Below are positions 7,986-16,396 of a stretch of 42,297 bases of DNA, in pieces. The notes beneath the pieces are model-generated. The model made no database searches. It saw nothing but the letters and a program-made list of their open reading frames with translations, and was not told the origin of the DNA. Position numbers and translations under genes: made by a program. Source of the DNA: Clostridia bacterium (GTDB taxonomy: Bacteria; Bacillota; Clostridia; Oscillospirales; CAG-272); NCBI GenBank assembly GCA_017646745.1, contig JAGCLY010000022.1, positions 1 to 42,297 of the forward strand. The letters run 5' to 3'. How positions within the stretch are numbered: the first letter of the stretch is position 1; every line of letters starts with the position of its first letter.

Positions 7986-8981
7986 ATGAATAATGAAAGA
8001 CGAACGAGGGCGGCGCTGATATACGGCGGTGCGGGTTATGAAAGCGAGGTTTCGATAAGGGGCAAGGAGCACATCCTGCCTTTGATTGATGCCGAAAAAT
8101 ACAACGTAATACCCATATTTATCGACAAAGATGGAGCATGGCGCATTAACGGTGAGCAGGCGGTGCCCTATAATAGAGGCTTTTTCTGCCCGGAAAGCGG
8201 CAGACAAATAACTGTAGACTGCGCCTTTCCCCTGCTACACGGAGATCACGGCGAGGACGGAAGCGTTCAGGGCGCTCTTGAATGCGCATCTATACCCTAC
8301 GTGGGATGTGGAGTGTGGTCGGCGGCGGTCTGCCGTGACAAGGCGATGGTAAAGACGGTGGCCGAGTCGCTTGGTATACCAACCCTGCCCCACCTGACCC
8401 TGCTGCGTGAGGAGGGTGTGGACTATGCCGTACGGCATACCGAGGCCACGTTTAAATATCCCCTGTTCGTCAAGCCGACCTGCCTTGGCAGCTCGATGGG
8501 TGTGGGCCATGCCGATTCTACCGATACGCTGCGCAGGGCTGTTACAGATGCATTTGCTCTGTCGGACAGGGTAATTATCGAGCCCTATCTCAGCCATAAA
8601 AGAGAGCTGGAGTGTGGATATTTTAGAGCAAAAGGCAAAGAATTATTTACAAACCCCGGCGAAATACTCCACAGCGGCACATACCGATACGAGGATAAGT
8701 ATCTCAGCGGCGAGGTGGGAATTGCCATCAGAGCCCACGTTGACGACCGGGTTCGTGAGCTGGTAAGAGAGTACTCCAGGCGGCTGGTGCGCACGCTGGG
8801 TGTCAGGGATCTTGGACGGATTGATTTCTTTCTCACCGACCAAGAGCTGTACTTCAACGAGATAAACACCATGCCCGGCTTTACCGACGGAAGTCTGTAC
8901 GCCAAGATGATCACCGCCTATGGAATGACCGAGGGCGGACTTATAGAGAGCCTTATTGACGGCGCGGCAGATCGAGAATGA
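7986..8981 (+). CDS. ddl: D-alanine--D-alanine ligase
   Basis: This ATP-grasp enzyme joins two D-alanines for peptidoglycan precursors. Motifs are ALIYGGAGYESEVS at the N-terminus, LLHGDHGEDGSVQGALE (about 83-99), PLFVKPTCLGSSMGV in the ATP-binding region, YRYEDKY in the omega loop, DLGRIDFF and the metal-binding ending YFNEINTMPGFT. The KY of the omega loop, rather than a vancomycin-type change, argues for a D-Ala-D-Ala product. The length of 331 is typical. The start at 7986 follows GGAGGT; the open frame upstream is not needed. The stop overlaps murI by four bases (ATGA), which couples two cell-wall amino-acid enzymes. Confidence 0.95.
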   Translation: MNNERRTRAALIYGGAGYESEVSIRGKEHILPLIDAEKYNVIPIFIDKDGAWRINGEQAVPYNRGFFCPESGRQITVDCAFPLLHGDHGEDGSVQGALECASIPYVGCGVWSAAVCRDKAMVKTVAESLGIPTLPHLTLLREEGVDYAVRHTEATFKYPLFVKPTCLGSSMGVGHADSTDTLRRAVTDAFALSDRVIIEPYLSHKRELECGYFRAKGKELFTNPGEILHSGTYRYEDKYLSGEVGIAIRAHVDDRVRELVREYSRRLVRTLGVRDLGRIDFFLTDQELYFNEINTMPGFTDGSLYAKMITAYGMTEGGLIESLIDGAADRE

Positions 8982-9658
8982 TCGGTGTATTCGACAGCGG
9001 TGTCGGTGGGCTGTGTGCATACAGAGAGCTACGCAGAATGCGGCCCGGGGAGGATATGATATACCTTGCCGACCGTAAAAATGCGCCCTACGGCACAAAA
9101 GGGGCAGATGAAATACTCTATTTCACAAAAAACAACATCAGATTACTAAAGGAAATGGGAGCAGAAGCGGTGCTTATCGCCTGCTGCAGCGCATCAAGCG
9201 TGTATCCCATGCTTAACGAGGAGGAGCGAGCGATCGCCACCCCCATAATCACCCCGGCGGCTATGGAGGCCGTGAAGGGAGCAAAAAGCATAGCCGTGAT
9301 TGCCACCGATCACACCGTAGATGTGAGAGCCTTTGGCAGAGAGATTGAGAGGCTGTGCGATGCAACCGTCAGCGAGATGGCCGAGCAGCGCCTGGTTTCG
9401 CTGGTCGAGAATGGCAGCCGTGACGGCAGAGTATGCTACGAGTGCAGTGAATATTTAAAGAATTTAGCTACAAGAATTAGGACGGTAGGAGCAGACACGC
9501 TGATACTCGGCTGTACGCATTTCTCGCATTTAGAGGGCGAGATCTCAAGGCTCTTGCCCGAGGTAAGAATAATAAGCCCCGCGAGAGTGGGAGCAAAAAT
9601 AATGAGTGAGAAAATTCCCCCGCATCGCCATGAGCGAGGACGGGATAGGTATATTTAA
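8978..9658 (+). CDS. murI: Glutamate racemase (divergent, short)
   Basis: MurI makes D-glutamate for peptidoglycan by two-base catalysis with two cysteines. The sequence has IGVFDSGVGGL (2-11), ADRKNAPYG (31-39), the first catalytic cysteine in IACCSAS (C69) and the second in ILGCTHF (C179). The usual ACNTAS motif is changed to ACCSAS, and at 226 residues the protein is about 30 shorter than typical; the C-terminus reads SEKIPPHRHERGRDRYI, which is not family-like. One base less in the CCCCC run near 9612-9616 would instead give an ending PRIAMSEDGIGIF, so a late frameshift is possible. Coupling to ddl supports a cell-wall role. Confidence 0.82.
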   Translation: MIGVFDSGVGGLCAYRELRRMRPGEDMIYLADRKNAPYGTKGADEILYFTKNNIRLLKEMGAEAVLIACCSASSVYPMLNEEERAIATPIITPAAMEAVKGAKSIAVIATDHTVDVRAFGREIERLCDATVSEMAEQRLVSLVENGSRDGRVCYECSEYLKNLATRIRTVGADTLILGCTHFSHLEGEISRLLPEVRIISPARVGAKIMSEKIPPHRHERGRDRYI

Positions 9659-9680
9659 TTCGAAATTAGAAATTAAAAAG
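9657..9680 (+). repeat. Intergenic AATTCGAAATT repeat
   Basis: A short, decayed copy of the GAATTCGAAATTC family lies between murI and rbfA. Confidence 0.5.
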
Positions 9681-9705
9681 CAAAGACTGAATAGGAGATA
9701 TAAAA

Positions 9706-10065
9706 ATGGCAAACTACAGACGTGGAAGAATAAACGATGCCGTTGCACAGGAGCTGGCGGTAGCAATCAGAGAGGTGCGTGAGCCCAAGGTGGTGGATAA
9801 TTTTGTAAGCATCACCAGAGCCGAGGTTGCGCCCGACCTGCGAAATGCGACTATCTATTTCTCCTGCATGGGAGATTCTAAAGAGGCCCTTGAGGGACTG
9901 AAAAAGTGCACCGGTATGCTTCGTCATCACCTGGCTGTGACTCTTAATCTGCGCATCACCCCCGAGCTGAGATTCATCAAGGACGGCTCTATCGAGCACG
10001 GCGCAAAGATCGCGAAATTCCTTGAGGAGATCAATGCTCAGAAGAAAGAAGACAACGAAAATTAA
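9706..10065 (+). CDS. rbfA: Ribosome-binding factor A
   Basis: RbfA assists late 30S subunit maturation and 16S rRNA 5'-end processing. The 119-residue protein has the single KH-like fold pattern: an N-terminal RRGRINDAVAQELA helix, the FVSITRAEVAPDLRNATIYFS strand-turn (31-51) and TPELRFIKDGSIEHGAKI (85-103), in which the family's xxDxSxxxxxxI ending is visible. The length is normal. The start at 9706 follows TAGGAGATATAAAA. It lies in the housekeeping operon rather than next to infB, its usual partner. Confidence 0.95.
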   Translation: MANYRRGRINDAVAQELAVAIREVREPKVVDNFVSITRAEVAPDLRNATIYFSCMGDSKEALEGLKKCTGMLRHHLAVTLNLRITPELRFIKDGSIEHGAKIAKFLEEINAQKKEDNEN

Positions 10066-10105
10066 TTTTGCATTTTGCATCATGCATTTTGCATTCCGAA
10101 TTACT
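10064..10105 (+). repeat. Intergenic TTTTGCAT/TTTGCAT repeat
   Basis: Four or five units of TTTTGCAT or CATGCAT lie between rbfA and galU. This is the reverse-oriented version of the AATGCAA/AATGCAG family. Confidence 0.7.
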
Positions 10106-10127
10106 CATCCACACGGAGGAAGTTATA

Positions 10128-11006
10128 ATGAAACGGATCACCAAAGCGATTATTCCCGCGGCAGGTCTTGGCACAAGGATGCTGCCCATATCGGCGGCTG
10201 TATGCAAGGAGATGCTGCCTATCGTTGATATACCCGCCATCTGCCATCTGGTAGAGGAGGCGGCGGCCTGTGGCATAACCGACATACTTATAATCACCAA
10301 CCGAGGCAAGGAGATTATGGAGAACTTCTTTGACCTCTCGCCCGAATATGAGGCGGCGCTTGCGGCAAAAGCAAAATATGACGAAATAGACCGCCTGCGT
10401 GAGATAGCGAATACAGCCAACGTCTACTTCTTAAGGCAGAAGGAAACGCTGGGCCTGGGTCACGCAGTTGGCAGGGCAAGGAGCTTTATCGGCGACGACC
10501 CCTTTATCGTAATGTACGGTGACGACGTGATCTTCTCCGACAGACCCGTGTGCGGTCAGATGATGGACGTGTACGAGAAGTACGGCCGTCCCGTAGTGGC
10601 GGTAAAGCCTGTCAGCCCCGAGGAGCTGAGCAAATACAGCTCGCTGAAGGTAGAGCCCATTGAGGGCGAGGACAGGGTTACATACTGCACCGATATGATT
10701 GAAAAGCCGAAGGCGGGCGAGGAGTTCTCTAACCTGTCTATTCTCGGCAGAGTACTGCTTACACCCGACATATTTGACATTATAGACGAACTTGACCCGG
10801 GTGCAGGCGGCGAATATCAGCTTACCGACGCAATCAAGCAGATCGCCCGCGAGAGCGGCATTTACGCTCTTGAATTTGAGGGTGACAGATATGATCTGGG
10901 CTCCAAAATCGGCTTCCTTAAGGCGAACATTGTAAAGGGCCTTGAGCATCCCGAAACAGGGGGCGAGCTGAAAGCCTTTATTAAGAAAATAGCAGAAGAG
11001 ATTTGA
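10128..11006 (+). CDS. galU: UTP--glucose-1-phosphate uridylyltransferase
   Basis: GalU makes UDP-glucose from UTP and glucose-1-phosphate for cell-envelope glycans. The nucleotidyltransferase signature AAGLGTRMLPIS is at residues 11-22, with KEMLPIVDIPAI following. FIVMYGDDVI carries the metal/nucleotide-site aspartate, and GEYQLTDAI and YDLGSKIGFLKAN are family landmarks near the C-terminus. The length of 292 is typical. I chose ATG 10128 because CGGAGGAAG precedes it and homology begins at MKRITKAIIP; the upstream part of the open frame is repeat-derived. Confidence 0.95.
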   Translation: MKRITKAIIPAAGLGTRMLPISAAVCKEMLPIVDIPAICHLVEEAAACGITDILIITNRGKEIMENFFDLSPEYEAALAAKAKYDEIDRLREIANTANVYFLRQKETLGLGHAVGRARSFIGDDPFIVMYGDDVIFSDRPVCGQMMDVYEKYGRPVVAVKPVSPEELSKYSSLKVEPIEGEDRVTYCTDMIEKPKAGEEFSNLSILGRVLLTPDIFDIIDELDPGAGGEYQLTDAIKQIARESGIYALEFEGDRYDLGSKIGFLKANIVKGLEHPETGGELKAFIKKIAEEI

Positions 11007-11007
11007 T

Positions 11008-11036
11008 AAATGCAGAATGCAGAATGCAAAATAAGG
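11008..11036 (+). repeat. Intergenic AATGCAG repeat
   Basis: Three tandem units of AATGCAG/AATGCAA lie between galU and rimI, in the same orientation as the copy at 7022. Confidence 0.7.
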
Positions 11037-11044
11037 AATAAGGT

Positions 11045-11485
11045 ATGGAAATTCGCAGGGCGCATCCGTGCGATGCAACGGCAATAGCCGAGATGGAAAA
11101 GGAAATATTTAACGATCCCTGGGGAGAAAAGGACATTTTTTCCTACATCTGCTCAGAGATGGGAATGTGCTTTACCGCCCTTGACGGTGGCGAGCCTATC
11201 GGCTACATTATCGGCAAAAAAATTCCGCCCGAGGGTGAGATATATCGCATTGCCGTTCGCCCGGACAAGCGTCAGCGTGGCATCGGCTACCGCCTGCTAA
11301 GCTATGCGCTGAAAACCGAGGCGGGCGACGGTGTGGAAACGGTATTCCTCGAGGTGAGAGAACAAAACGTGGCCGCAAGGGCGCTGTATAAGGCCTATGG
11401 TTTCAACGAAATAGGCATAAGGAAGAACTACTACCAAAATCCTACAGACAATGCTGTAATTATGACATACGGCAAAATTTGCTAA
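11045..11485 (+). CDS. rimI: Ribosomal protein S18-alanine N-acetyltransferase-like GNAT
   Basis: This 146-residue GNAT protein has the acetyl-CoA signature VRPDKRQRGIGYRLL (about 77-91), VFLEVREQNVAARALYKAYGF (about 101-121) and a final IGIRKNYYQNP...AVIMTYGK, which is typical of RimI. RimI acetylates the N-terminal alanine of ribosomal protein S18. The position immediately before tsaD is a standard arrangement in Bacillota, although the usual upstream tsaE and tsaB are not in the window. The start at 11045 follows AATAAGG. Confidence 0.9.
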   Translation: MEIRRAHPCDATAIAEMEKEIFNDPWGEKDIFSYICSEMGMCFTALDGGEPIGYIIGKKIPPEGEIYRIAVRPDKRQRGIGYRLLSYALKTEAGDGVETVFLEVREQNVAARALYKAYGFNEIGIRKNYYQNPTDNAVIMTYGKIC

Positions 11486-11512
11486 CTATAGATTACAAAA
11501 AGTGGAGAAATT

Positions 11513-12604
11513 ATGAACATACTTGCTTTTGAAAGCTCCTGCGATGAGACAAGTGCCGCCGTTGTGGTGGCGAACAGAGGCTTTAAGGTAAAATCGAATA
11601 TAATCGCTTCCCAGGTGGACACCCATCGACTGTACGGCGGAGTTGTGCCCGAGATCGCAAGCAGAGCCCACACCGAGGCTATATCCAGGATTACATACGA
11701 GGCGCTCGACGAGGCAGGCATGACCCTTAGCGACATAGACGTTATTGCGGTTACGGCAAACCCCGGCCTTATCGGAGCACTGCTGGTGGCGGTGAACTTT
11801 GCCAAGGCGCTGGCGGCGGCAAACAACATCCCCCTGGTGGCAGTCGACCACATTAAGGGTCACATAGCATCCTGCTATCTCGGCGGCAAGGGCAACGTGG
11901 CAAAGCCACCCTTTATTGCTCTGGCGGCATCGGGCGGACACACCGCAATATATCACGTTGTGAGCCACACCGAGCTCTACGTTATCGGCACCACCCGTGA
12001 CGATGCAATCGGCGAGTCCTTTGACAAGATAGGCCGTATGATCGGCATTCCCTACCCTGCCGGACGTGGCTTTGATGCGCTCTCCAAGGAGGGATTTATA
12101 AAGGCTACCGGAGACAGCGAGAATTTCTATGAAAAATACAAGAAGAGCGCGGCATACAAGGACAAGGAAACCTACCTGCCCTCTCCTGCGCTTAATGACG
12201 GAAGCCTCGACTTCTCCTTCTCCGGTCTTAAAACAGCGGCGATCAACCTGCTTCACCGCTACGAGCAGCTGGGCAAGGAAATCGACAGGCCCCTCTTTGC
12301 CGCAAGATACACCTACGAGGCTGTTGAGGCGGTGGCGAAGAAGCTGAGCCTGGCGCTGGATAAGTATCCCGGCCACGACCTGTGCATTGCAGGCGGTGTA
12401 GCCGCAAACTCCCATCTACGCAACAGACTGCGTGCGGTCGCAGAGGAGCACGGCGTAAATCTATACATTCCCTCGCTTGACCTATGCGGTGACAACGCCG
12501 CCATGATCGGAGCGCAGGCATACTATGAATACAAGAAGGGCAACCTGGCAGACTCCACGCTGAACGCCAGCGCCCTTGACAAGATAGAAGCAGAAAGGAC
12601 TTGA
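11513..12604 (+). CDS. tsaD: tRNA N6-adenosine threonylcarbamoyltransferase
   Basis: TsaD transfers the threonylcarbamoyl group to A37 of ANN-decoding tRNAs with TsaB and TsaE. The protein begins ILAFESSCDETSAAVV, carries the metal motif HIKGH (about residues 118-122), LAASGGHTAIYHV and DDAIGESFDKIGRM (substrate site), and ends in the nucleotide-site block CIAGGVAANSHLR...GDNAAMIGAQ. The length of 363 is slightly above the usual 340, from a C-terminal extension rich in Ala and Lys. The start at 11513 follows GGAG. The TGA stop shares a base with the ATG of rex. Confidence 0.96.
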   Translation: MNILAFESSCDETSAAVVVANRGFKVKSNIIASQVDTHRLYGGVVPEIASRAHTEAISRITYEALDEAGMTLSDIDVIAVTANPGLIGALLVAVNFAKALAAANNIPLVAVDHIKGHIASCYLGGKGNVAKPPFIALAASGGHTAIYHVVSHTELYVIGTTRDDAIGESFDKIGRMIGIPYPAGRGFDALSKEGFIKATGDSENFYEKYKKSAAYKDKETYLPSPALNDGSLDFSFSGLKTAAINLLHRYEQLGKEIDRPLFAARYTYEAVEAVAKKLSLALDKYPGHDLCIAGGVAANSHLRNRLRAVAEEHGVNLYIPSLDLCGDNAAMIGAQAYYEYKKGNLADSTLNASALDKIEAERT

Positions 12605-13317
12605 TGCACATGGAGAGCATTGACAAGGTAAAAGGAACATTTGAACTAAAAAACAGAGATAACGCAAAGCCTACCGTATCCGATGCAGTTATCAAGAGAC
12701 TGCCCAGATACCACAGATATCTCGGCGACCTGCTGGCAGACGGCAGAATGCGTATATCCTCGGCCGAGCTGTCCAAGCTTATGAACGTTACCGCATCCCA
12801 GATCAGACAGGACCTTAACTGCTTTGGCGGCTTTGGTCAGCAGGGATACGGCTACAATATCAAGTATCTCCACGGCAAGATCAGCGAGCTGCTCGGCGTT
12901 ACCCAGGGCTACACCGCAGTTATTGCCGGCGCAGGTAACCTTGGCCGTGCCCTTGCGGCAACACGAATGTTTGGCAGACGCGGTGTTACCCGTCTCGCAC
13001 TCTTTGACGTGGACGAGTCAATCGTTGGCACCGAGATTTACGGCATAAAGGTTTATCATATAGACGAGCTGTACGACTTCTGTCAGAGAGAGAAGGTTGC
13101 CATCGGCGTTCTCACCGTACCAAAGGATGCAGCATACAAGGTGGCTATGACTATGGCACACGCAGGCGTTAAGGGTATATGGAACTTTGCCTCCACCGAG
13201 CTTGAGATAGAGTGCGAAAACGTGGTGGTTGAGAACGTACACATGGGCGACTCGCTTATGCGCCTGTGCTATGAGATAAAGACCAAGGACGAGGCAGAGG
13301 GAGGCAGCGATGCTTAA
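12604..13317 (+). CDS. rex: Redox-sensing transcriptional repressor Rex
   Basis: Rex senses the NADH/NAD+ ratio and represses fermentation and anaerobic genes when NADH is low. The N-terminal winged helix holds RLPRYHRYL and RISSAELSKLMNVTASQIRQDL (about 50-71), and the Rossmann domain holds AVIAGAGNLGRAL (about 105-117) with the later GVLTVPKDAA and GIWNFA segments. The 237-residue length is slightly long because of a charged N-terminal stretch. ATG 12604 overlaps the tsaD stop; AAAGGAC supports it. A near-consensus Rex site at 5836-5853 may give autoregulation of the operon. Confidence 0.96.
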   Translation: MHMESIDKVKGTFELKNRDNAKPTVSDAVIKRLPRYHRYLGDLLADGRMRISSAELSKLMNVTASQIRQDLNCFGGFGQQGYGYNIKYLHGKISELLGVTQGYTAVIAGAGNLGRALAATRMFGRRGVTRLALFDVDESIVGTEIYGIKVYHIDELYDFCQREKVAIGVLTVPKDAAYKVAMTMAHAGVKGIWNFASTELEIECENVVVENVHMGDSLMRLCYEIKTKDEAEGGSDA

Positions 13318-14293
13318 CTATCGCATTGACAAAATAAGGGTCATCGGCAGCACGGCATTCGCCGAGGCATCCAAGGAGGAGCTGAGAGCCCTGCTGGCCC
13401 TGATTGAGCTTGGCGGACAGATTGAGGACGCAGATGAGCTTAGCAAGGCGGCTCTTATCTCCCCCGCAAGGTGCAAGGCGGCGCTAGCATTCTGGGAGGA
13501 GTCTGGAGTTATTTCCGTGGACGACGGCAGACCCGTAATAACCCAGGAGTTTGAGGACAGACTTACCCGTGGTGAGATCGACGAGGTGCCTGCCCTTCAG
13601 GTGGCAGACAGCATCCGTGACGAGAGCCTTGCCTCTATGATAGACGAGTGCGCCATGCTTATGAATGCGGCATGCCTCTCTAATCCCGACGTAAAGCTCC
13701 TTACCGCCCTGAACACCCAGTATTCGCTGAGCCCGGAGTATATCGTTATTCTTGCCGCCCATCTGTCGGCAAAGGGCGACCTTACTGTAAGGAAGCTGTG
13801 CAACGAGGCTATCCGTCTGTCGGGCAAGGGCTGTGACACACCCGAGGCGCTTGACGCTTACATAAAGGAGCTGGAGGAGAGCTCCGGCGCAGAGTGGGAG
13901 TTCCGCAGAGTGCTGGGCATCTACGGCAGAAATCTGTCGGCCAGCGAGAAAAAATACTTCAAAAAATGGGCTGAGGAGTTCGGCTATTCGGTTGGTATCG
14001 TAAGCGAGGCATACGACCTTGCGGTGCTGAACACCAGGAGTGGCCGAGGCGATCTCAGATATATGGACAGCGTGCTTACCGCATGGCACGAGGCAGGCTG
14101 TAAGACCGTAAACGACTGCCGTGAGAGAGTGGAGGCCGACAAGGCAAAACGCACCGCCGAAAAGGCGACCGCAGGCAAAACTCGCTATGAAAAGAGCACG
14201 CCACAGACACCCAGATACGGCAATTTTGATATTAACGAGGCCTTTAACAACGCCGTTGCAAGAAGCTTTGGCGAGGGCGAGGAGGAAAACTAA
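13310..14293 (+). CDS. DnaD-domain replication initiation protein
   Basis: The 327-residue protein has an N-terminal helical/winged-helix part (1-90) and two DnaD-like (DDBH2) segments around residues 120-185 and 190-260, the second holding EWEFRRVLGIYGRNLSASEKKYFKKW. The tail is charged and disordered. DnaD/DnaB-type proteins of Bacillota remodel oriC and help load the replicative helicase. The gene overlaps rex by eight bases and is followed without a gap by a DnaI/DnaC-type loader, the usual pairing. I cannot separate DnaD from DnaB by eye, so no symbol is given. Confidence 0.88.
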   Translation: MLNYRIDKIRVIGSTAFAEASKEELRALLALIELGGQIEDADELSKAALISPARCKAALAFWEESGVISVDDGRPVITQEFEDRLTRGEIDEVPALQVADSIRDESLASMIDECAMLMNAACLSNPDVKLLTALNTQYSLSPEYIVILAAHLSAKGDLTVRKLCNEAIRLSGKGCDTPEALDAYIKELEESSGAEWEFRRVLGIYGRNLSASEKKYFKKWAEEFGYSVGIVSEAYDLAVLNTRSGRGDLRYMDSVLTAWHEAGCKTVNDCRERVEADKAKRTAEKATAGKTRYEKSTPQTPRYGNFDINEAFNNAVARSFGEGEEEN

Positions 14294-15241
14294 ATGTCCG
14301 ACTATATGATTTATCAAAAGGCGAAGGCAGAGATCGAGGAGAGAAGAAAAAACGCCCTTCTCGAGGCCGACGGAAGAAATGAAATAGCCAGAAGCGAGAG
14401 CGAGGAGATCAGACGCATTGACGATGAGCTTACCAAAACGGGTATGCTTATCTTCAAGACTGCCGTTGAGGGCGGAGATATCGCCCCCGTAAGAGAGCGC
14501 AACAAGGCGCTGCAGGCAAGACGCAGAGAGCTGCTGGTCAGCCTCGGCTACCCTGAGGATTACACCGAGGTTAAGTATAGCTGCAAGGAATGCTCTGACA
14601 CCGGCGTTGTGGGCACAAGATACTGCAACTGCCTTAAGGAAATAATGATCAGAGAGCGCATTGCCGCCTCTGCTATGGGCAGACTTATCGAGGTGCAGTC
14701 CTTTGACAACTTCGACCTCTCTCACTACTCCTACGACCCTAAGGTTGCCGAGAAGATGAAGATGATCCTGGCTATGGCAAAGGGCTATGTTCGTGATTTT
14801 GCTACCAAAAAGGGAAATCTGTTGCTCATCGGTCCCACCGGAACAGGCAAAACACACATTTCCACCGCCATCGCCCGTGAGCTTATTCATCAGGGCTATA
14901 ACGTAATCTATGATTCTACACAGAACATAATCTCCGACTTTGAGAGCGATCGCTTCAGAAGCGGATATGGCAGAGAGGAGAGCAAATCCGAGAAGTATCT
15001 CGACTGTCCCCTGCTGATTATCGACGATCTGGGCACCGAGTTCTCTAACCAGTTTACCCTTGCTACCATTTACAATCTGCTTAACACCAGACAGAACAAG
15101 GGGCTCGCAACCGTAATCTCCACTAACCTCTCCCCCGACGAGCTGGCGAGAAAATACGAGGATCGTATCTACTCCCGCATCATCGGCTCGGGCACTAAGA
15201 TCCTCCCCTTCGAGGGCAAGGATAAGAGGGTTACAAAATAG
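14294..15241 (+). CDS. dnaI: DnaI/DnaC-type helicase loader ATPase
   Basis: This AAA+ protein loads the replicative helicase onto DNA. It has a coiled-coil N-terminus (1-90), a cysteine cluster YSCKECSDTG...YCNCLKE (about 95-117) that probably binds zinc as in Bacillus DnaI, and then the ATPase with Walker A GPTGTGKTH (about 179-187), Walker B LLIIDDLGTE and the sensor region ATVISTNLSPDEL. The 315-residue length fits the family. It starts one base after the DnaD-like gene stops, ends the operon, and is followed by a strong terminator. Confidence 0.92.
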   Translation: MSDYMIYQKAKAEIEERRKNALLEADGRNEIARSESEEIRRIDDELTKTGMLIFKTAVEGGDIAPVRERNKALQARRRELLVSLGYPEDYTEVKYSCKECSDTGVVGTRYCNCLKEIMIRERIAASAMGRLIEVQSFDNFDLSHYSYDPKVAEKMKMILAMAKGYVRDFATKKGNLLLIGPTGTGKTHISTAIARELIHQGYNVIYDSTQNIISDFESDRFRSGYGREESKSEKYLDCPLLIIDDLGTEFSNQFTLATIYNLLNTRQNKGLATVISTNLSPDELARKYEDRIYSRIIGSGTKILPFEGKDKRVTK

Positions 15242-15289
15242 TTAATTACCAAAGCTCAAAAGATTATATCACCCCATACACCTTTTATA

Positions 15290-15333
15290 AAAAGAGCCAT
15301 AATGCAACGTTTGGTTTGCATTATGGCTCTTTT
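15290..15333. terminator. Bidirectional terminator between convergent dnaI and trxB
   Basis: An 18-bp perfect inverted repeat (AAAAGAGCCATAATGCAA and its complement, loop about 8 nt) has A/T ends suited to termination on both strands. It lies between converging genes. Confidence 0.88.
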
Positions 15334-15351
15334 GCGATTTAATTCTGCATT

Positions 15352-16272
15352 TTATTGACTCAGGGAGTCGATAAATCTTATTGCAGCAAGGGCGGCAACA
15401 GCGCCGTCGGCGGTGGCAGTGGTAACCTGGCGCACCGACTTGGTACGGCAATCGCCCGCAGCAAAGATTCCGTCGGGAGAGCCCACGGGAACACAGCTCT
15501 CGTCAGCGGTGATGTATCCTGCGCCATTCAGCTCAGTTACAGATGCAAAGGGCTCGTTCTCGGGACACTGTCCGATAGCCACGAACATTCCATCAATGCT
15601 CAGTGAGCGACGTTCACCGCTTTCGGTGTTAAGAATTTCGATGGCACGAAGGCTCTCATTGCCCACCAGACGCTCTACCACAGAGGAGCAGATTATCTCA
15701 ACCTGGGGTCGGTCGGCAAGGATCTTCTGCAATCTTTCCTCACCGGTCAGATAGGGCAGATTCTGGACAACGTAGACCTTCTCACAGCCGTCGGAGAGCA
15801 TTACGGCATCCTGGAGCGCAGAGTTTCCGCCACCGATAACGGCAACTGTCTGTCCACGGTAAAAGGCACCGTCACACACCGCACAGTAGGAGATTCCCTC
15901 GCCGGTAAGTCTTTCCTCGCCATCAAGGCCGAGGCGGCGGTGGTGAGAGCCCGAGGCGATGATAACAGCACGTGCCTTATAGTCCTTTGCCACACCCTTT
16001 ACAGTGTAGTCACCGGGGGTGCCCTCAATGCCGGTAACCTCGTCCAGCTCGATCATTGCGCCCTGCTCTATGGTCTGCTCGATCAGCCTGTCGGCAAGCT
16101 CGTTGCCGCTGACCGAAGAAAATCCGGGATAATTCTCTACCCTTGGCGAGTGGGTGATCTGCCCGCCGAAGGTATCCTTTTCTATAACGAGCACCTGCTT
16201 TTCGGCTCGTCTTGCGTATATCGCGGCGGTAAGCCCTGCAGGCCCCGCACCGATTATGATAATATCGTACAT
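15352..16272 (-). CDS. trxB: Thioredoxin reductase-like flavoprotein
   Basis: This 306-residue protein has the FAD motif IIIGAGPAGLTAA (5-17), the redox-active CAVC (C130, C133), a second dinucleotide motif VIGGGNSALQDA (145-156) and the C-terminal GIFAAGDC...ATADGAVAA. It should reduce thioredoxin-like proteins, and its neighbour nrdD carries such a domain. The position where NADPH-dependent enzymes have HRR(x)nFRA reads VVQNLPYLTGEERL (168-181), so the 2'-phosphate-binding arginines are missing. The donor may therefore be NADH, a ferredoxin or a flavin rather than NADPH. A GAAAGGAAAAGCA ribosome site precedes the ATG. Confidence 0.88.
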   Translation of the reverse strand: MYDIIIIGAGPAGLTAAIYARRAEKQVLVIEKDTFGGQITHSPRVENYPGFSSVSGNELADRLIEQTIEQGAMIELDEVTGIEGTPGDYTVKGVAKDYKARAVIIASGSHHRRLGLDGEERLTGEGISYCAVCDGAFYRGQTVAVIGGGNSALQDAVMLSDGCEKVYVVQNLPYLTGEERLQKILADRPQVEIICSSVVERLVGNESLRAIEILNTESGERRSLSIDGMFVAIGQCPENEPFASVTELNGAGYITADESCVPVGSPDGIFAAGDCRTKSVRQVTTATADGAVAALAAIRFIDSLSQ

Positions 16273-16324
16273 TGCTTTTCCTTTCAGGAAAACAAATTTG
16301 AAATTAATTTTTCCAAGGTGTTTT

Positions 16325-16357
16325 CAGCCTCCCTTTTTCAAGAGAGGCTGTTTTTTT
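16325..16357 (+). terminator. Terminator-like hairpin facing the plus strand
   Basis: CAGCCTC (16325-16331) pairs with GAGGCTG (16344-16350), followed by seven T on the plus strand. The neighbouring genes trxB and nrdD are both on the minus strand, so it may stop antisense transcription, or act imperfectly as the nrdD terminator. Confidence 0.5.
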
Positions 16358-16368
16358 GTTATGATCTC

Positions 16369-16392
16369 ATTTCGAATTCCGAATTCCGAATT
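16369..16392. repeat. Intergenic GAATTCC repeat
   Basis: TTCGAATTCCGAATTCCGAATT lies just past the nrdD stop and is a copy of the GAATTCGAAATTC family. Confidence 0.6.
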
Positions 16393-16396
16393 TATT

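Noticed and set aside
7986-8981. Vancomycin-type D-Ala-D-Lac ligase
   Set aside because: The omega-loop KY and the wall-gene context fit an ordinary D-Ala-D-Ala ligase, and no vanH/vanX partners are present.
11486-12415. Minus-strand open frame opposite tsaD
   Set aside because: It is antisense to a certain gene and lacks a start site and motif.
13484-14890. Long minus-strand open frame opposite the dnaD and dnaI genes
   Set aside because: It spans two well-supported genes on the other strand, and its translation shows no family motif.
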